Source of the DNA: Bacteroidales bacterium
GTDB taxonomy: Bacteria > Bacteroidota > Bacteroidia > Bacteroidales > UBA1715
Direction of reading: 5' to 3'
Assembly: GCA_017618935.1 (NCBI GenBank)
Contig: JAFZTG010000041.1
Coordinates: forward strand, 1-18,365
Length of the DNA stretch: 18,365 bases
The notes beneath the pieces are model-generated. The model did not search any database and was not told the DNA's origin. It saw only the letters and a program-made list of their open reading frames with translations. Made by a program: the position numbers and the translations under genes. Positions 8,195-13,492 of the stretch are shown piece after piece (position 1 is the stretch's first letter; every line of letters begins with the position of its first letter).

Positions 8195-9388
8195 ATGGAT
8201 TTTGAAATGATTTCTAACGATACAAATAATTCATTAAACGTAGAGGCACAATTAATCGCGTCTCTATTGGTAAAATCGTCTGTCAGCAAGCAGTTACAGG
8301 AAATTGCCGAAAAGATTCTTCACGGCGAGCGAATTTCGTGCGACGATGCGTTGGTGCTCTTCGAAAAAGCAGACCTGAACTTTGTGGGAATGTTGGCCAA
8401 CTATGTGAAAACCAAGAAATTCGGCAATCAAGTCTTTTTCAATAAAAATATCCACATTGAGCCGTCAAACGTGTGCATACACAAATGCAAATTCTGCTCA
8501 TACTACCGTGAGAAAGACGACAAAGAAAGTTGGGAATACAGCATTGACGAAATTGCAGCAAAACTAAAGACCATTCCCGCCGATGCCCTGACCGAAGTGC
8601 ATATTGTTGGTGGTTGCCACCCTTCTCGCACCATTGATTATTATTGCGACTTGCTACGTCTTGTGAAACAAATCTTGCCACACGTTTATATCAAGGCGTT
8701 CACCGCCGTTGAAATTGAGTATATGGCAAAACTTAACACGATGAGCATAGGCGAGGTTCTGACCAAGCTGAAACAAAGCGGTTTGGATGCAATGCCCGGT
8801 GGCGGTGCCGAAATCTTCGACGAAAAACTTCGCGAGGAAATCTGTCCTTCAAAAACGAAAAGTAACGATTGGCTTGCCATTCATAAACAGGCACACCAAC
8901 TTGGAATAGAAACCAACGCAACAATCTTGTATGGTCACAAAGAAACCTACGTCCACCGTATAGACCACCTGAACCGACTTCGCTCATTGCAGGACGAGAC
9001 GCACGGTTTCAACGCATTTATTCCATTGAAATACAAGAAAGAAAACAACGTGCTCGGTATTGAACGCGAATTGCCGTGGACCGAAGACCTGAAGAATTTC
9101 TCCATAACACGATTGTTTTTAGACAACATACCGCACCTCAAGGTGTACTGGCCAATGTTGGGAAAAGATTTCTCCCAAATTACGCTCGATTATGGTGTTG
9201 ATGATTTCGACGGCACAATCAACGATTCCACAAAAATCTATTCTATGGCTGGCTCCGTGGAAAAAGCACCAATAATTACCCAAGAAGAAATGATAACACT
9301 CATAAAAGATAGTGGAAAAATACCTGTAGAACGAGATACACTATATAATATCATAGTAATTCATAACAATAACACTATTTATGAATAA
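8195..9388 (+). CDS. mqnE: Aminofutalosine synthase MqnE (radical SAM)
   Basis: 397 aa from the ATG at 8195. The radical-SAM cluster motif CIHKCKFC places Cys at 94, 98 and 101, binding the 4Fe-4S cluster. The MqnE/MqnC-type block PGGGAEIFDEKLREEICPSK is followed by TNATILYGHKET and LQDETHGFNAFIPLKY. The EEICPSK and FIPLKY variants fit MqnE better than MqnC. The enzyme joins a SAM-derived adenosyl radical to 3-[(1-carboxyvinyl)oxy]benzoate, giving aminofutalosine in the futalosine route to menaquinone. Other mqn genes are not in the window. The gene overlaps the downstream PAP2 gene by 8 nt. The start at 8195 was chosen because a promoter box covers the upstream in-frame TTG. Confidence 0.9.
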   Translation: MDFEMISNDTNNSLNVEAQLIASLLVKSSVSKQLQEIAEKILHGERISCDDALVLFEKADLNFVGMLANYVKTKKFGNQVFFNKNIHIEPSNVCIHKCKFCSYYREKDDKESWEYSIDEIAAKLKTIPADALTEVHIVGGCHPSRTIDYYCDLLRLVKQILPHVYIKAFTAVEIEYMAKLNTMSIGEVLTKLKQSGLDAMPGGGAEIFDEKLREEICPSKTKSNDWLAIHKQAHQLGIETNATILYGHKETYVHRIDHLNRLRSLQDETHGFNAFIPLKYKKENNVLGIERELPWTEDLKNFSITRLFLDNIPHLKVYWPMLGKDFSQITLDYGVDDFDGTINDSTKIYSMAGSVEKAPIITQEEMITLIKDSGKIPVERDTLYNIIVIHNNNTIYE

Positions 9389-10058
9389 CTCAATACAAAC
9401 GATACGAGAGATTCTCACGAAAAACTATTTCAGTTATCTCTTTTATGCGTTGGTATTGTTCGGCATATATCCGTTGATATTGTGGGAGAAAGCCGATATG
9501 AACATTCTTGTGAACGACAACATTGCAAACTACACGCTTGACCCCGTTTTCATCGTATATTCACAGGCATTTGAGGGTTGGCTGTTCTTGGGAATTATTG
9601 TCGTTATGCTCTTCATTTCCAAACAAAAAACGTTTATGTTCATTTTTTCGGGACTGCTTTGCGGTGTGATTACAATGATTCTGAAAGACCATATTTTCGG
9701 CAATGTTCCTCGTCCGACAATGTTTTTGCCGCTGGATTCGTATTCACATATCTTACAGGACATCTCCATTTATAAAGAATATTTCTCGTTTCCTTCGGGA
9801 CACACAATGACGGCATTTGCGGCAATGACGCTCTTTGCCTCGTTTACTCGACGAAAATGGCTGCAGATTGTGTGTTTTGTCATTGCTTTCGGAGCGGGAT
9901 TTTCAAGAATATATTTATTGCAACATTTCTTTATCGACACATACGTCGGGGCTATCGTGGGATTTTGCGTTTCAGTACTAATATGCTATCTCTGTACGTC
10001 GGTATTTTCCATTTCCGGTACGCCACTAATAAGGAGAAACTTGATAAAAAACGATTGA
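9381..10058 (+). CDS. PAP2-family membrane phosphatase
   Basis: 225 aa with about five or six hydrophobic segments (near 18-34, 62-80, 85-100, 142-156, 162-174, 186-206). The phosphatase signature is present: K102 with R111-P112 (motif 1, with spacing two residues wider than the textbook KX6RP), PSGH at 138-141 (motif 2), and SRIYLLQHFFID with S175, R176, H182 and D186 (motif 3, exact SRX5HX3D). Family members dephosphorylate lipid pyrophosphates or phosphates at the membrane, such as undecaprenyl pyrophosphate, phosphatidylglycerophosphate or lipid A; the substrate is not decided here. The start overlaps the end of mqnE by 8 nt, suggesting translational coupling. The stop directly abuts the stop of the convergent HTH gene, with no terminator between. 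Confidence 0.88.
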   Translation: MNNSIQTIREILTKNYFSYLFYALVLFGIYPLILWEKADMNILVNDNIANYTLDPVFIVYSQAFEGWLFLGIIVVMLFISKQKTFMFIFSGLLCGVITMILKDHIFGNVPRPTMFLPLDSYSHILQDISIYKEYFSFPSGHTMTAFAAMTLFASFTRRKWLQIVCFVIAFGAGFSRIYLLQHFFIDTYVGAIVGFCVSVLICYLCTSVFSISGTPLIRRNLIKND

Positions 10059-10394
10059 TTATTTCACCAACTTTGTCAAGTTGGAATTGCCGATAATACG
10101 GAGGATTTCTGGAATTTTATTCTCATCAACTTCAAGCTGAAGGACAAATTTTTTTGCCTGCGGTTTTTCGTCTGCGGTTACAAACGGTGAGAAAAAGTTG
10201 TAATTCAATTCTTGCGAAACCGCAAATAATTCTTTCACATCCCACGAATCATTTTTGAGTTTGCTTGTAAGATTTTGCCTTGACATTCCTAATTTACGTG
10301 CCAATTCAGCCACAGTAACATTTTGTTGCACTGCAACTTTACGAATCCAATCTCCTATATGTAGTTCTTCTATATCCATATATGCAACTTGCAA
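10059..10394 (-). CDS. Small Xre/Cro-like HTH transcriptional regulator
   Basis: 111 aa. Residues about 12-60 form a lambda-repressor-like helix-turn-helix: IGDWIRKVAVQQNVTVAELA leads into RKLGMSRQNLTSKLKNDSW with the recognition helix around SRQNL. The pattern matches the short HTH regulators common in Bacteroidota, which end the domain with a Y-N-F-F motif. The C-terminal ~40 residues have no recognised domain. An internal ATG at 10379 (MDIEEL) is an equally good start. The gene is divergent from the lipoprotein at 10558, and the gap holds paired palindromes, so it is a natural candidate to bind them and regulate itself and the lipoprotein; this is inference. Its stop abuts the PAP2 stop with no spacer. 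Confidence 0.82.
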   Translation of the reverse strand: MQVAYMDIEELHIGDWIRKVAVQQNVTVAELARKLGMSRQNLTSKLKNDSWDVKELFAVSQELNYNFFSPFVTADEKPQAKKFVLQLEVDENKIPEILRIIGNSNLTKLVK

Positions 10395-10413
10395 AAGTTT
10401 TTATTGACAAAAA

Positions 10414-10421
10414 CAAAAATA
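10414..10421 (-). promoter_or_regulatory. Predicted -7 box for the HTH gene
   Basis: The minus strand reads TATTTTTG, a TAnnTTTG match, placing the transcript start near 10407 and a leader of about 13 nt to the ATG at 10394 (28 nt to 10379). The -33 element is not clear. A TTTACAAAAAGT operator-like sequence (10424-10435) sits directly next to it. Confidence 0.45.
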
Positions 10422-10444
10422 TTTTTACAAAAAGTTAAAGAAAA

Positions 10445-10475
10445 TTTGCGTCGGTGAAATTTATTTTTACTTTTG
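10445..10475 (+). promoter_or_regulatory. Promoter of the lipoprotein gene
   Basis: TTTG (10445-10448), a 19-nt spacer, and TACTTTTG (10468-10475) match the full Bacteroidota vegetative promoter consensus TTTG-N19-TAnnTTTG. The predicted transcript start is near 10482, giving a leader of about 75 nt. The -7 box is inside the left arm of a palindrome, so binding there should block RNA polymerase. Confidence 0.7.
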
Positions 10476-10514
10476 TAAAGTTAATTTTTACAAAAGTGCA
10501 AGAAAATATTGCAC
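10469..10514 (+). promoter_or_regulatory. Two phased inverted repeats, candidate operators
   Basis: Palindrome 1 has perfect 11-bp arms ACTTTTGTAAA (10469-10479) and TTTACAAAAGT (10487-10497) with a 7-nt gap. Palindrome 2 has 6-bp arms GTGCAA (10496-10501) and TTGCAC (10509-10514), also with a 7-nt gap. Their centres are 22 bp apart, about two helical turns, so dimers could sit on the same DNA face. Related half-sites occur at 10388-10398 and 10424-10435 near the HTH gene start. The likeliest binder is the divergent HTH protein (inference). Confidence 0.6.
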
Positions 10515-10557
10515 ACTAAAATTTATTCATTGTGTTTAATTAAAAAATGGAGGTATT

Positions 10558-11301
10558 ATGAAAACAGTTAAAATTCTATCTTTGTGTCTTGCAGGTGTGT
10601 TTGGATTATATTCCTGCGGAAGTGACAACAAAGACGAGAAAAAAGAGGAAAAGAACAAAGTGTATTTGGTAAAGAGTCTTACTATCTCAGAGGATGGTGA
10701 TTATGTAAAATATACTTTCACTTATGAAAACAACAAAATTGTTAAATGGACCGGTGTTGATTCAGATGGGGAAACTGATGGGGGAACGTTTTCATATCCT
10801 TCTGCCATTTCTGTTAATTATAAAGGGTTCGATGGAGAAGAAGAAGTAATTACATTGGATGCCACCGAAAATGTCATTTCAAAACAAGAAGGAATGTATT
10901 CCGATGGTGAACAATATAAGAGAACATACTCTTTTGTGGACGGATATTTGTCAAAAATAAGTTGGAACGAAAATGGTTCTATAGTTTATGCTTGGTCAAA
11001 TGGAAATCTTACTACTATAAAAGACACGTACATCTATGATGATGGGAAAGAAGAGGAAACGTCGACAATAGCATACTCAGACATTGAAAACAAAACAAAT
11101 ATAGACTTTTGTTTGTGGTTAGATGATGCAGAGCCAATATATACAATTCAATTTATGAAAAATGTCAGTAAAAATATACCAAGTTCTGTGAAATATGGTA
11201 CAGGTGCGCTTTCCATTATATCAACCACATTAGATGAAAAAGGTCGTCCTTCAAAAATGGTGTATGATGGATGTACCTATACATTTGAATATTACGATTA
11301 A
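10558..11301 (+). CDS. Putative surface lipoprotein with YD-like repeats
   Basis: 247 aa. Residues 1-20 are a lipoprotein signal ending in the lipobox GLYSC, with C20 as the lipidated residue. The next residues (GSDNKDEKKEE) are strongly charged and acidic, resembling the export signal that sends Bacteroidota lipoproteins to the cell surface. The rest is beta-rich, with short repeats of the type YTFTYENNKIVKW and CYWSNGNLTTIKD-like strands, ending DEKGRPSKMVYDG and TFEYYD; this recalls YD/RHS-type repeats and lipoproteins of unknown function in Bacteroidota. No catalytic motif was seen. Unusually for this window, the ATG has a clear Shine-Dalgarno GGAGG (10549-10553), 4 nt upstream. It has its own promoter with overlapping operators and its own terminator, so it is a monocistronic regulated gene. 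Specific function unknown. Confidence 0.8.
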   Translation: MKTVKILSLCLAGVFGLYSCGSDNKDEKKEEKNKVYLVKSLTISEDGDYVKYTFTYENNKIVKWTGVDSDGETDGGTFSYPSAISVNYKGFDGEEEVITLDATENVISKQEGMYSDGEQYKRTYSFVDGYLSKISWNENGSIVYAWSNGNLTTIKDTYIYDDGKEEETSTIAYSDIENKTNIDFCLWLDDAEPIYTIQFMKNVSKNIPSSVKYGTGALSIISTTLDEKGRPSKMVYDGCTYTFEYYD

Positions 11302-11322
11302 TAAATAAACAATTTTTATCAG

Positions 11323-11356
11323 AAATAGGCAGCCAATAAGGTTGCCTATTTTTTTT
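11323..11356 (+). terminator. Intrinsic terminator after the lipoprotein gene
   Basis: A 12-bp stem (11323-11334 with 11340-11351; AAATAGGCA against TGCCTATTT, then one G-U pair and CC/GG) closes a 5-nt AATAA loop and runs into a T tract ending at 11356. It lies 21 nt after the stop codon. Confidence 0.9.
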
Positions 11357-11373
11357 GAAAATTTTTAAATTTG
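11342..11373 (+). promoter_or_regulatory. Predicted promoter of the TIR gene
   Basis: TAAATTTG (11366-11373) matches TAnnTTTG, and a TTG at 11342-11344 lies 21 nt upstream, inside the terminator stem of the preceding gene. The start would be near 11380, with a leader of about 30 nt to the ATG at 11411. Confidence 0.5.
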
Positions 11374-11410
11374 TAATAATTAAAGATGTTTTATAAAAAT
11401 AATTCTTCAT

Positions 11411-11971
11411 ATGGAAAAAACTAGGATATTTATTAGTCATTGTTTGGATGATAAAGCAAAAATTGATGACATGAAAATTTTCAATGATGAACATTTTGAT
11501 TGTTACTTTGCAGAAGAATCATACTGTATAGGTAAAACTATTAGTGAAAAAATTGCTAAGGAAATCGATTCACGGGAATATTTCTTCTTAATCTTAACAA
11601 AGAAATCTCAAAAAAGTCCATTTGTAAATCAAGAATTTGGTTACGCCAAAGCCAAAGATAAAAAAATTGTCATAATAAAAGAGTCAAAAAATATAAAGCA
11701 AGAGGGGTTTTTGCATGGACTTGATTATTTGGATGCAAGTAAAGATTTAACTATGGATAAAATAATGAGCATTGTAGCAAAAGACTCGAAAAAAGAGGTT
11801 AATAATCTTTCCAAATCATCAATAGACAAAATCGTTATAAAAAATGATTATTTAATTCAGCAAAATGATGTTATTACATATAAAAATGAAGACAATAATA
11901 AGGATTTATTGGTTGCATTAGGTTGCCTCTTAGTCGGTCTGCTAATTATTTTGGCGGCAAAGAAATCTTAA
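11411..11971 (+). CDS. TIR-domain protein with a C-terminal membrane anchor
   Basis: 186 aa. Residues about 4-125 have the TIR layout: the first strand RIFISH (5-10), strand B FDCYFAEE (29-36), the loop and helix GKTISEKIAKEID (41-53), strand C YFFLILT (57-63), then SPFVNQEFGYAKA (69-81). E75 occupies the position of the catalytic glutamate in NAD-cleaving TIR domains, and KKIVIIK is strand D. Residues ~125-163 are a polar linker, and 165-183 (LLVALGCLLVGLLIILAA) form a single transmembrane helix followed by KKS, so the TIR domain is probably a cytoplasmic, tail-anchored domain. Bacterial TIR domains often degrade NAD or make cyclic ADP-ribose signals in anti-phage defence. No ThsA-, CBASS- or Pycsar-like partner is nearby. 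The gene is visibly richer in A+T than the core genes. Whether it acts in defence is inference. Confidence 0.8.
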   Translation: MEKTRIFISHCLDDKAKIDDMKIFNDEHFDCYFAEESYCIGKTISEKIAKEIDSREYFFLILTKKSQKSPFVNQEFGYAKAKDKKIVIIKESKNIKQEGFLHGLDYLDASKDLTMDKIMSIVAKDSKKEVNNLSKSSIDKIVIKNDYLIQQNDVITYKNEDNNKDLLVALGCLLVGLLIILAAKKS

Positions 11972-11999
11972 ACGAACTTTTCAGCGACAAAGAATATTC

Positions 12000-12033
12000 A
12001 AACGGCAATCCCCCAAAGGTTTGCCGTTTTTTT
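12000..12033 (+). terminator. Intrinsic terminator after the TIR gene (copy 1)
   Basis: AAACGGCAA (12000-12008) pairs with TTGCCGTTT (12021-12029), enclosing a C- and A-rich loop, followed by a T run to 12033. It lies 28 nt after the TIR stop codon. An almost identical element recurs at 12735-12769. Confidence 0.9.
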
Positions 12034-12093
12034 GTCTTTACGAGTGAAAAATATTTTTATCTGAGCAACGGGCAGCGTTTTTCACAAATAGTG

Positions 12094-12101
12094 TATATTT
12101 G
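12094..12101 (+). promoter_or_regulatory. Predicted -7 promoter box of the antitoxin-toxin operon
   Basis: TATATTTG matches TAnnTTTG. The predicted start near 12108 gives a leader of about 12 nt to the ATG at 12120. The in-frame TTG at 12099 is part of this box and is therefore unlikely to be a start codon. Confidence 0.5.
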
Positions 12102-12119
12102 CGAAAAAGAGTTAAGATT

Positions 12120-12329
12120 ATGACAACAGCAATTACACATTCAACCGAACAAAGAATCGCAGCGCTTGTAAACAAACTTCCTTCTTTACAACAAAGCGAA
12201 CTGGAAAAACAATTATCGTTACTTGTTTTGAGAAACGAGGCGGAACGATTGGGACAGTCCGTTGAGAAAAACACTGTTTCAATGAAAGAGATTGTTAACG
12301 AAGTAAGGAAAGTAAGACATGCAAAATAG
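12120..12329 (+). CDS. Putative antitoxin of the PIN-domain toxin
   Basis: 69 aa from the ATG at 12120. It is predicted almost wholly helical, with a Leu-spaced core (IAALVNKLPSLQQSELEKQL, then LLVLRNEAERLG) and a basic C-terminus (EVRKVRHAK). No DNA-binding domain is recognisable with confidence. Identity as an antitoxin rests on position: it is small, sits immediately upstream of a PIN toxin and overlaps it by 11 nt, the usual arrangement in VapBC-like loci. In such systems the C-terminal part blocks the toxin's active site and the N-terminal part usually binds the operon promoter. An upstream in-frame TTG at 12099 was rejected because it lies in the promoter box. Confidence 0.7.
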   Translation: MTTAITHSTEQRIAALVNKLPSLQQSELEKQLSLLVLRNEAERLGQSVEKNTVSMKEIVNEVRKVRHAK

Positions 12330-12723
12330 AACAGTTTTTGATACAAACATTTGGGTGTCTTATTTTATAAAAGGAAAATTTGGTGAACTGATAGATTTAA
12401 TTGTCGATAAAGATGTCAATTTCTTTCGTTGCGCAGAATTGACAAACGAATTGTACAAGGTCCTGTCAAGAAGAAAATTCCGAAAATATTTGAACTTGCC
12501 AATCGAGGATTATATGAATTTTTATGTATCGATAACTGAATATATTATCGTAGAAAAATTTTTCGAGGCTTGTCGTGATAAAAAAGACAACTATTTATTT
12601 GACCTTGCCTTTCAATCTTCGGCAAAATATTTGGTTTCTGGCGATAAAGATGTAAGAAATGTGGAATTTGCGACTCCTTTTAAGATTCTAAACCTTGCAG
12701 AATTCAAAAAACAGATTGCTTAA
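12319..12723 (+). CDS. PIN-domain ribonuclease toxin (COG1569-type)
   Basis: 134 aa. The start TVFDTNIWVS places the first active-site Asp at residue 8 (DTN). LTNELYKVL supplies E44. DKKDNYLFDLAFQSSAKYLV supplies acidic residues at 87, 90 and 95, and SGDKDV gives D110. The KDNYLFDLA block and the SGDKD motif are typical of the putative toxin-antitoxin toxin PIN family. PIN toxins bind Mg or Mn through these acids and cut RNA, often tRNA or rRNA, to stop growth. Its ATG lies within the last codons of the antitoxin gene (11-nt overlap), so translation is coupled. All core acidic residues are present, so the toxin looks intact. It is followed 12 nt later by a terminator. Confidence 0.88.
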   Translation: MQNRTVFDTNIWVSYFIKGKFGELIDLIVDKDVNFFRCAELTNELYKVLSRRKFRKYLNLPIEDYMNFYVSITEYIIVEKFFEACRDKKDNYLFDLAFQSSAKYLVSGDKDVRNVEFATPFKILNLAEFKKQIA

Positions 12724-12734
12724 AAAGATGAATC

Positions 12735-12769
12735 AACGGCATTCCCCCAAAGGTTTGCCGTTTTTTTTT
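12735..12769 (+). terminator. Intrinsic terminator after the PIN toxin (copy 2)
   Basis: AACGGCA (12735-12741) pairs with TGCCGTT (12756-12762) and is followed by a T run to 12769. It duplicates the terminator at 12000-12033. Confidence 0.88.
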
Positions 12770-12800
12770 ACAAAACTATTTCACATAAAGCGAAAAACTT

Positions 12801-12808
12801 TATTTTTG
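12801..12808 (+). promoter_or_regulatory. Predicted -7 box of the small ORF at 12825
   Basis: TATTTTTG matches TAnnTTTG. The start near 12815 would leave a leader of about 10 nt. Only a weak -33 candidate (TTTC at 12779) is present. Confidence 0.45.
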
Positions 12809-12824
12809 TAAAAAAGAATACACT

Positions 12825-13052
12825 ATGTTATCAAAAGAAAATGTAAAGCACATAGAAGTCGTAACGGGGTTGACTTCGGCACAATTAAGAGATTTTTCTC
12901 CAGAGAAATTTCGAGAATTCATTGAACATAAAAAGAAAAAAAGACTCACCTTTCTTTCTGAATTTCCCACAATAGGCAGAGGAAACGTGTTACGCAACAG
13001 TTTGCTTTCCTCACAAGAAATCAATTCAGAAATCGACGCAATATTGAAATAA
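12825..13052 (+). CDS. Small protein of unknown function, first gene of a broken pair
   Basis: 75 aa, soluble, no signal peptide or membrane segment. The N-terminal half is helical and charged (TGLTSAQLRDFSPEKFREFI, then a lysine-rich HKKKKR). The C-terminal half contains a distinctive FPTIGRGNVLRNSLLSS, then EINSEIDAILK. I do not recognise a named family with certainty; the SEFP-x-IGRGNVLR block looks like a conserved motif rather than random sequence. It has its own TAnnTTTG box. A second ORF starts only 3 nt after its stop (ATG at 13056) but is truncated, so this was probably the first gene of a two-gene operon. A small first gene with a tightly linked second gene is typical of toxin-antitoxin pairs, but this is only an architectural hint. 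Confidence 0.65.
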   Translation: MLSKENVKHIEVVTGLTSAQLRDFSPEKFREFIEHKKKKRLTFLSEFPTIGRGNVLRNSLLSSQEINSEIDAILK

Positions 13053-13055
13053 GAA

Positions 13056-13229
13056 ATGACGGAAAAAGATGTTTTTCAGTTTTACAACGATGTTGTAAAG
13101 GTGATTTATTGCGAGGTGGAAGCAAGAAACAATACGTCATTTGCCTTCTCTTGCAAGTTTAATTTCGTTATTTATATCGTCCAACGTCAGGTGCATGCCA
13201 CTTTTTTGTGCTTCTTCACGGAGTGCTAA
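13056..13229 (+). pseudogene. 5' remnant of a gene cut short at the RelB locus
   Basis: An ATG 3 nt after the preceding stop begins MTEKDVFQFYNDVVKVIYCE and continues to about EARNN. This looks like a normal soluble N-terminus. From about 13137 the frame runs through sequence that is the antisense of the relB-like gene, giving a Phe/Cys-rich tail until TAA at 13227-13229 (57 codons in total). The real coding part is therefore probably about 13056-13136, with the rest lost by deletion or replacement. I cannot name the family from 27 residues. The tight spacing suggests translational coupling to the 75-aa gene before it. Confidence 0.5.
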
Positions 13230-13427
13230 AAATGCCTTACGCCCTTGTCGAAGGATTTCTTGTTCGTTGTCTAATTCAATTTCAAACGGTATTTTCCGTT
13301 TCCGAATTACCATTTTAGCGAAAATGTTAATGGCTGTGGTGGTTGACATTCCAAATTCAGAACAGAGATAGTCAAAGTTTTTCTTCACCTCGCTATCCAT
13401 TCTTACCGTAAAAGCTGTTTGTGCCAT
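13137..13427 (-). CDS. RelB/DinJ-family antitoxin, apparently without a toxin
   Basis: 96 aa. The N-terminus TAFTVRMDSEVKKNFDYLCS followed by EFGMSTTTAINIFAKMVI is the ribbon-helix-helix DNA-binding domain of RelB/DinJ antitoxins. KIPFEIE is the usual start of the toxin-binding tail, ending LDDINNEIKLAREGK. Such proteins neutralise a RelE/YafQ ribonuclease and repress their own promoter. The toxin gene would be expected immediately downstream on the minus strand, below 13137. That space instead holds the truncated ORF and the 75-aa gene on the opposite strand, so this is an orphan antitoxin in the window. It has a good promoter with inverted repeats. It could be a relic, a repressor acting elsewhere, or protection against a related toxin. 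Confidence 0.88.
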   Translation of the reverse strand: MAQTAFTVRMDSEVKKNFDYLCSEFGMSTTTAINIFAKMVIRKRKIPFEIELDNEQEILRQGRKAFLALREEAQKSGMHLTLDDINNEIKLAREGK

Positions 13428-13437
13428 AATTCAATTG

Positions 13438-13492
13438 TTTTGGTTGCAAATATATATTAAACAGAACCTAAATGCAACCGAATCAACCAAAA
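13438..13492 (-). promoter_or_regulatory. Nested inverted repeats over the RelB promoter
   Basis: GGTTGCA (13442-13448) is mirrored by TGCAACC (13473-13479), just covering the -7 and -33 elements. TTTTGGTTG (13438-13446) is mirrored by CAACCAAAA (13484-13492). The repeated GGTTG half-site fits autorepression by a ribbon-helix-helix dimer (inference from family behaviour). Confidence 0.55.
13447..13477 (-). promoter_or_regulatory. Promoter of the RelB-type antitoxin
   Basis: On the minus strand, TTG (13475-13477), a 20-nt spacer and TATATTTG (13447-13454) give a full Bacteroidota-type promoter. The start is predicted near 13441, 14 nt before the ATG. Confidence 0.7.

Larger units (their letters stand above)
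12001..12767 (+). repeat. Direct-repeat terminators bracketing the antitoxin-toxin cassette
   Basis: Positions 12001-12033 and 12735-12767 are the same 33 nt except for one base (12008 A versus 12742 T), a spacing of exactly 734 nt. The shared segment includes both hairpin arms, the loop and the T tract. The only genes between the copies are the antitoxin and PIN toxin, so the pair behaves as a cassette flanked by direct repeats. Confidence 0.9.

Noticed and set aside
12099..12119. TTG start adding seven residues to the antitoxin
   Set aside because: The TTG completes the TATATTTG promoter box, and the ATG at 12120 follows at a normal short distance.
11411..12723. A Thoeris, CBASS or Pycsar system
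   Set aside because: Only the TIR component is present. There is no ThsA-like SIR2/SLOG protein, nucleotidyltransferase or cyclase. The adjacent genes are a self-contained TA pair separated by a terminator.
12000..12769. Integron attC-like sites around the PIN cassette
   Set aside because: The repeats are ordinary GC-stem plus T-tract terminators. I saw no R-box/L-box core sites and no integrase in the window.
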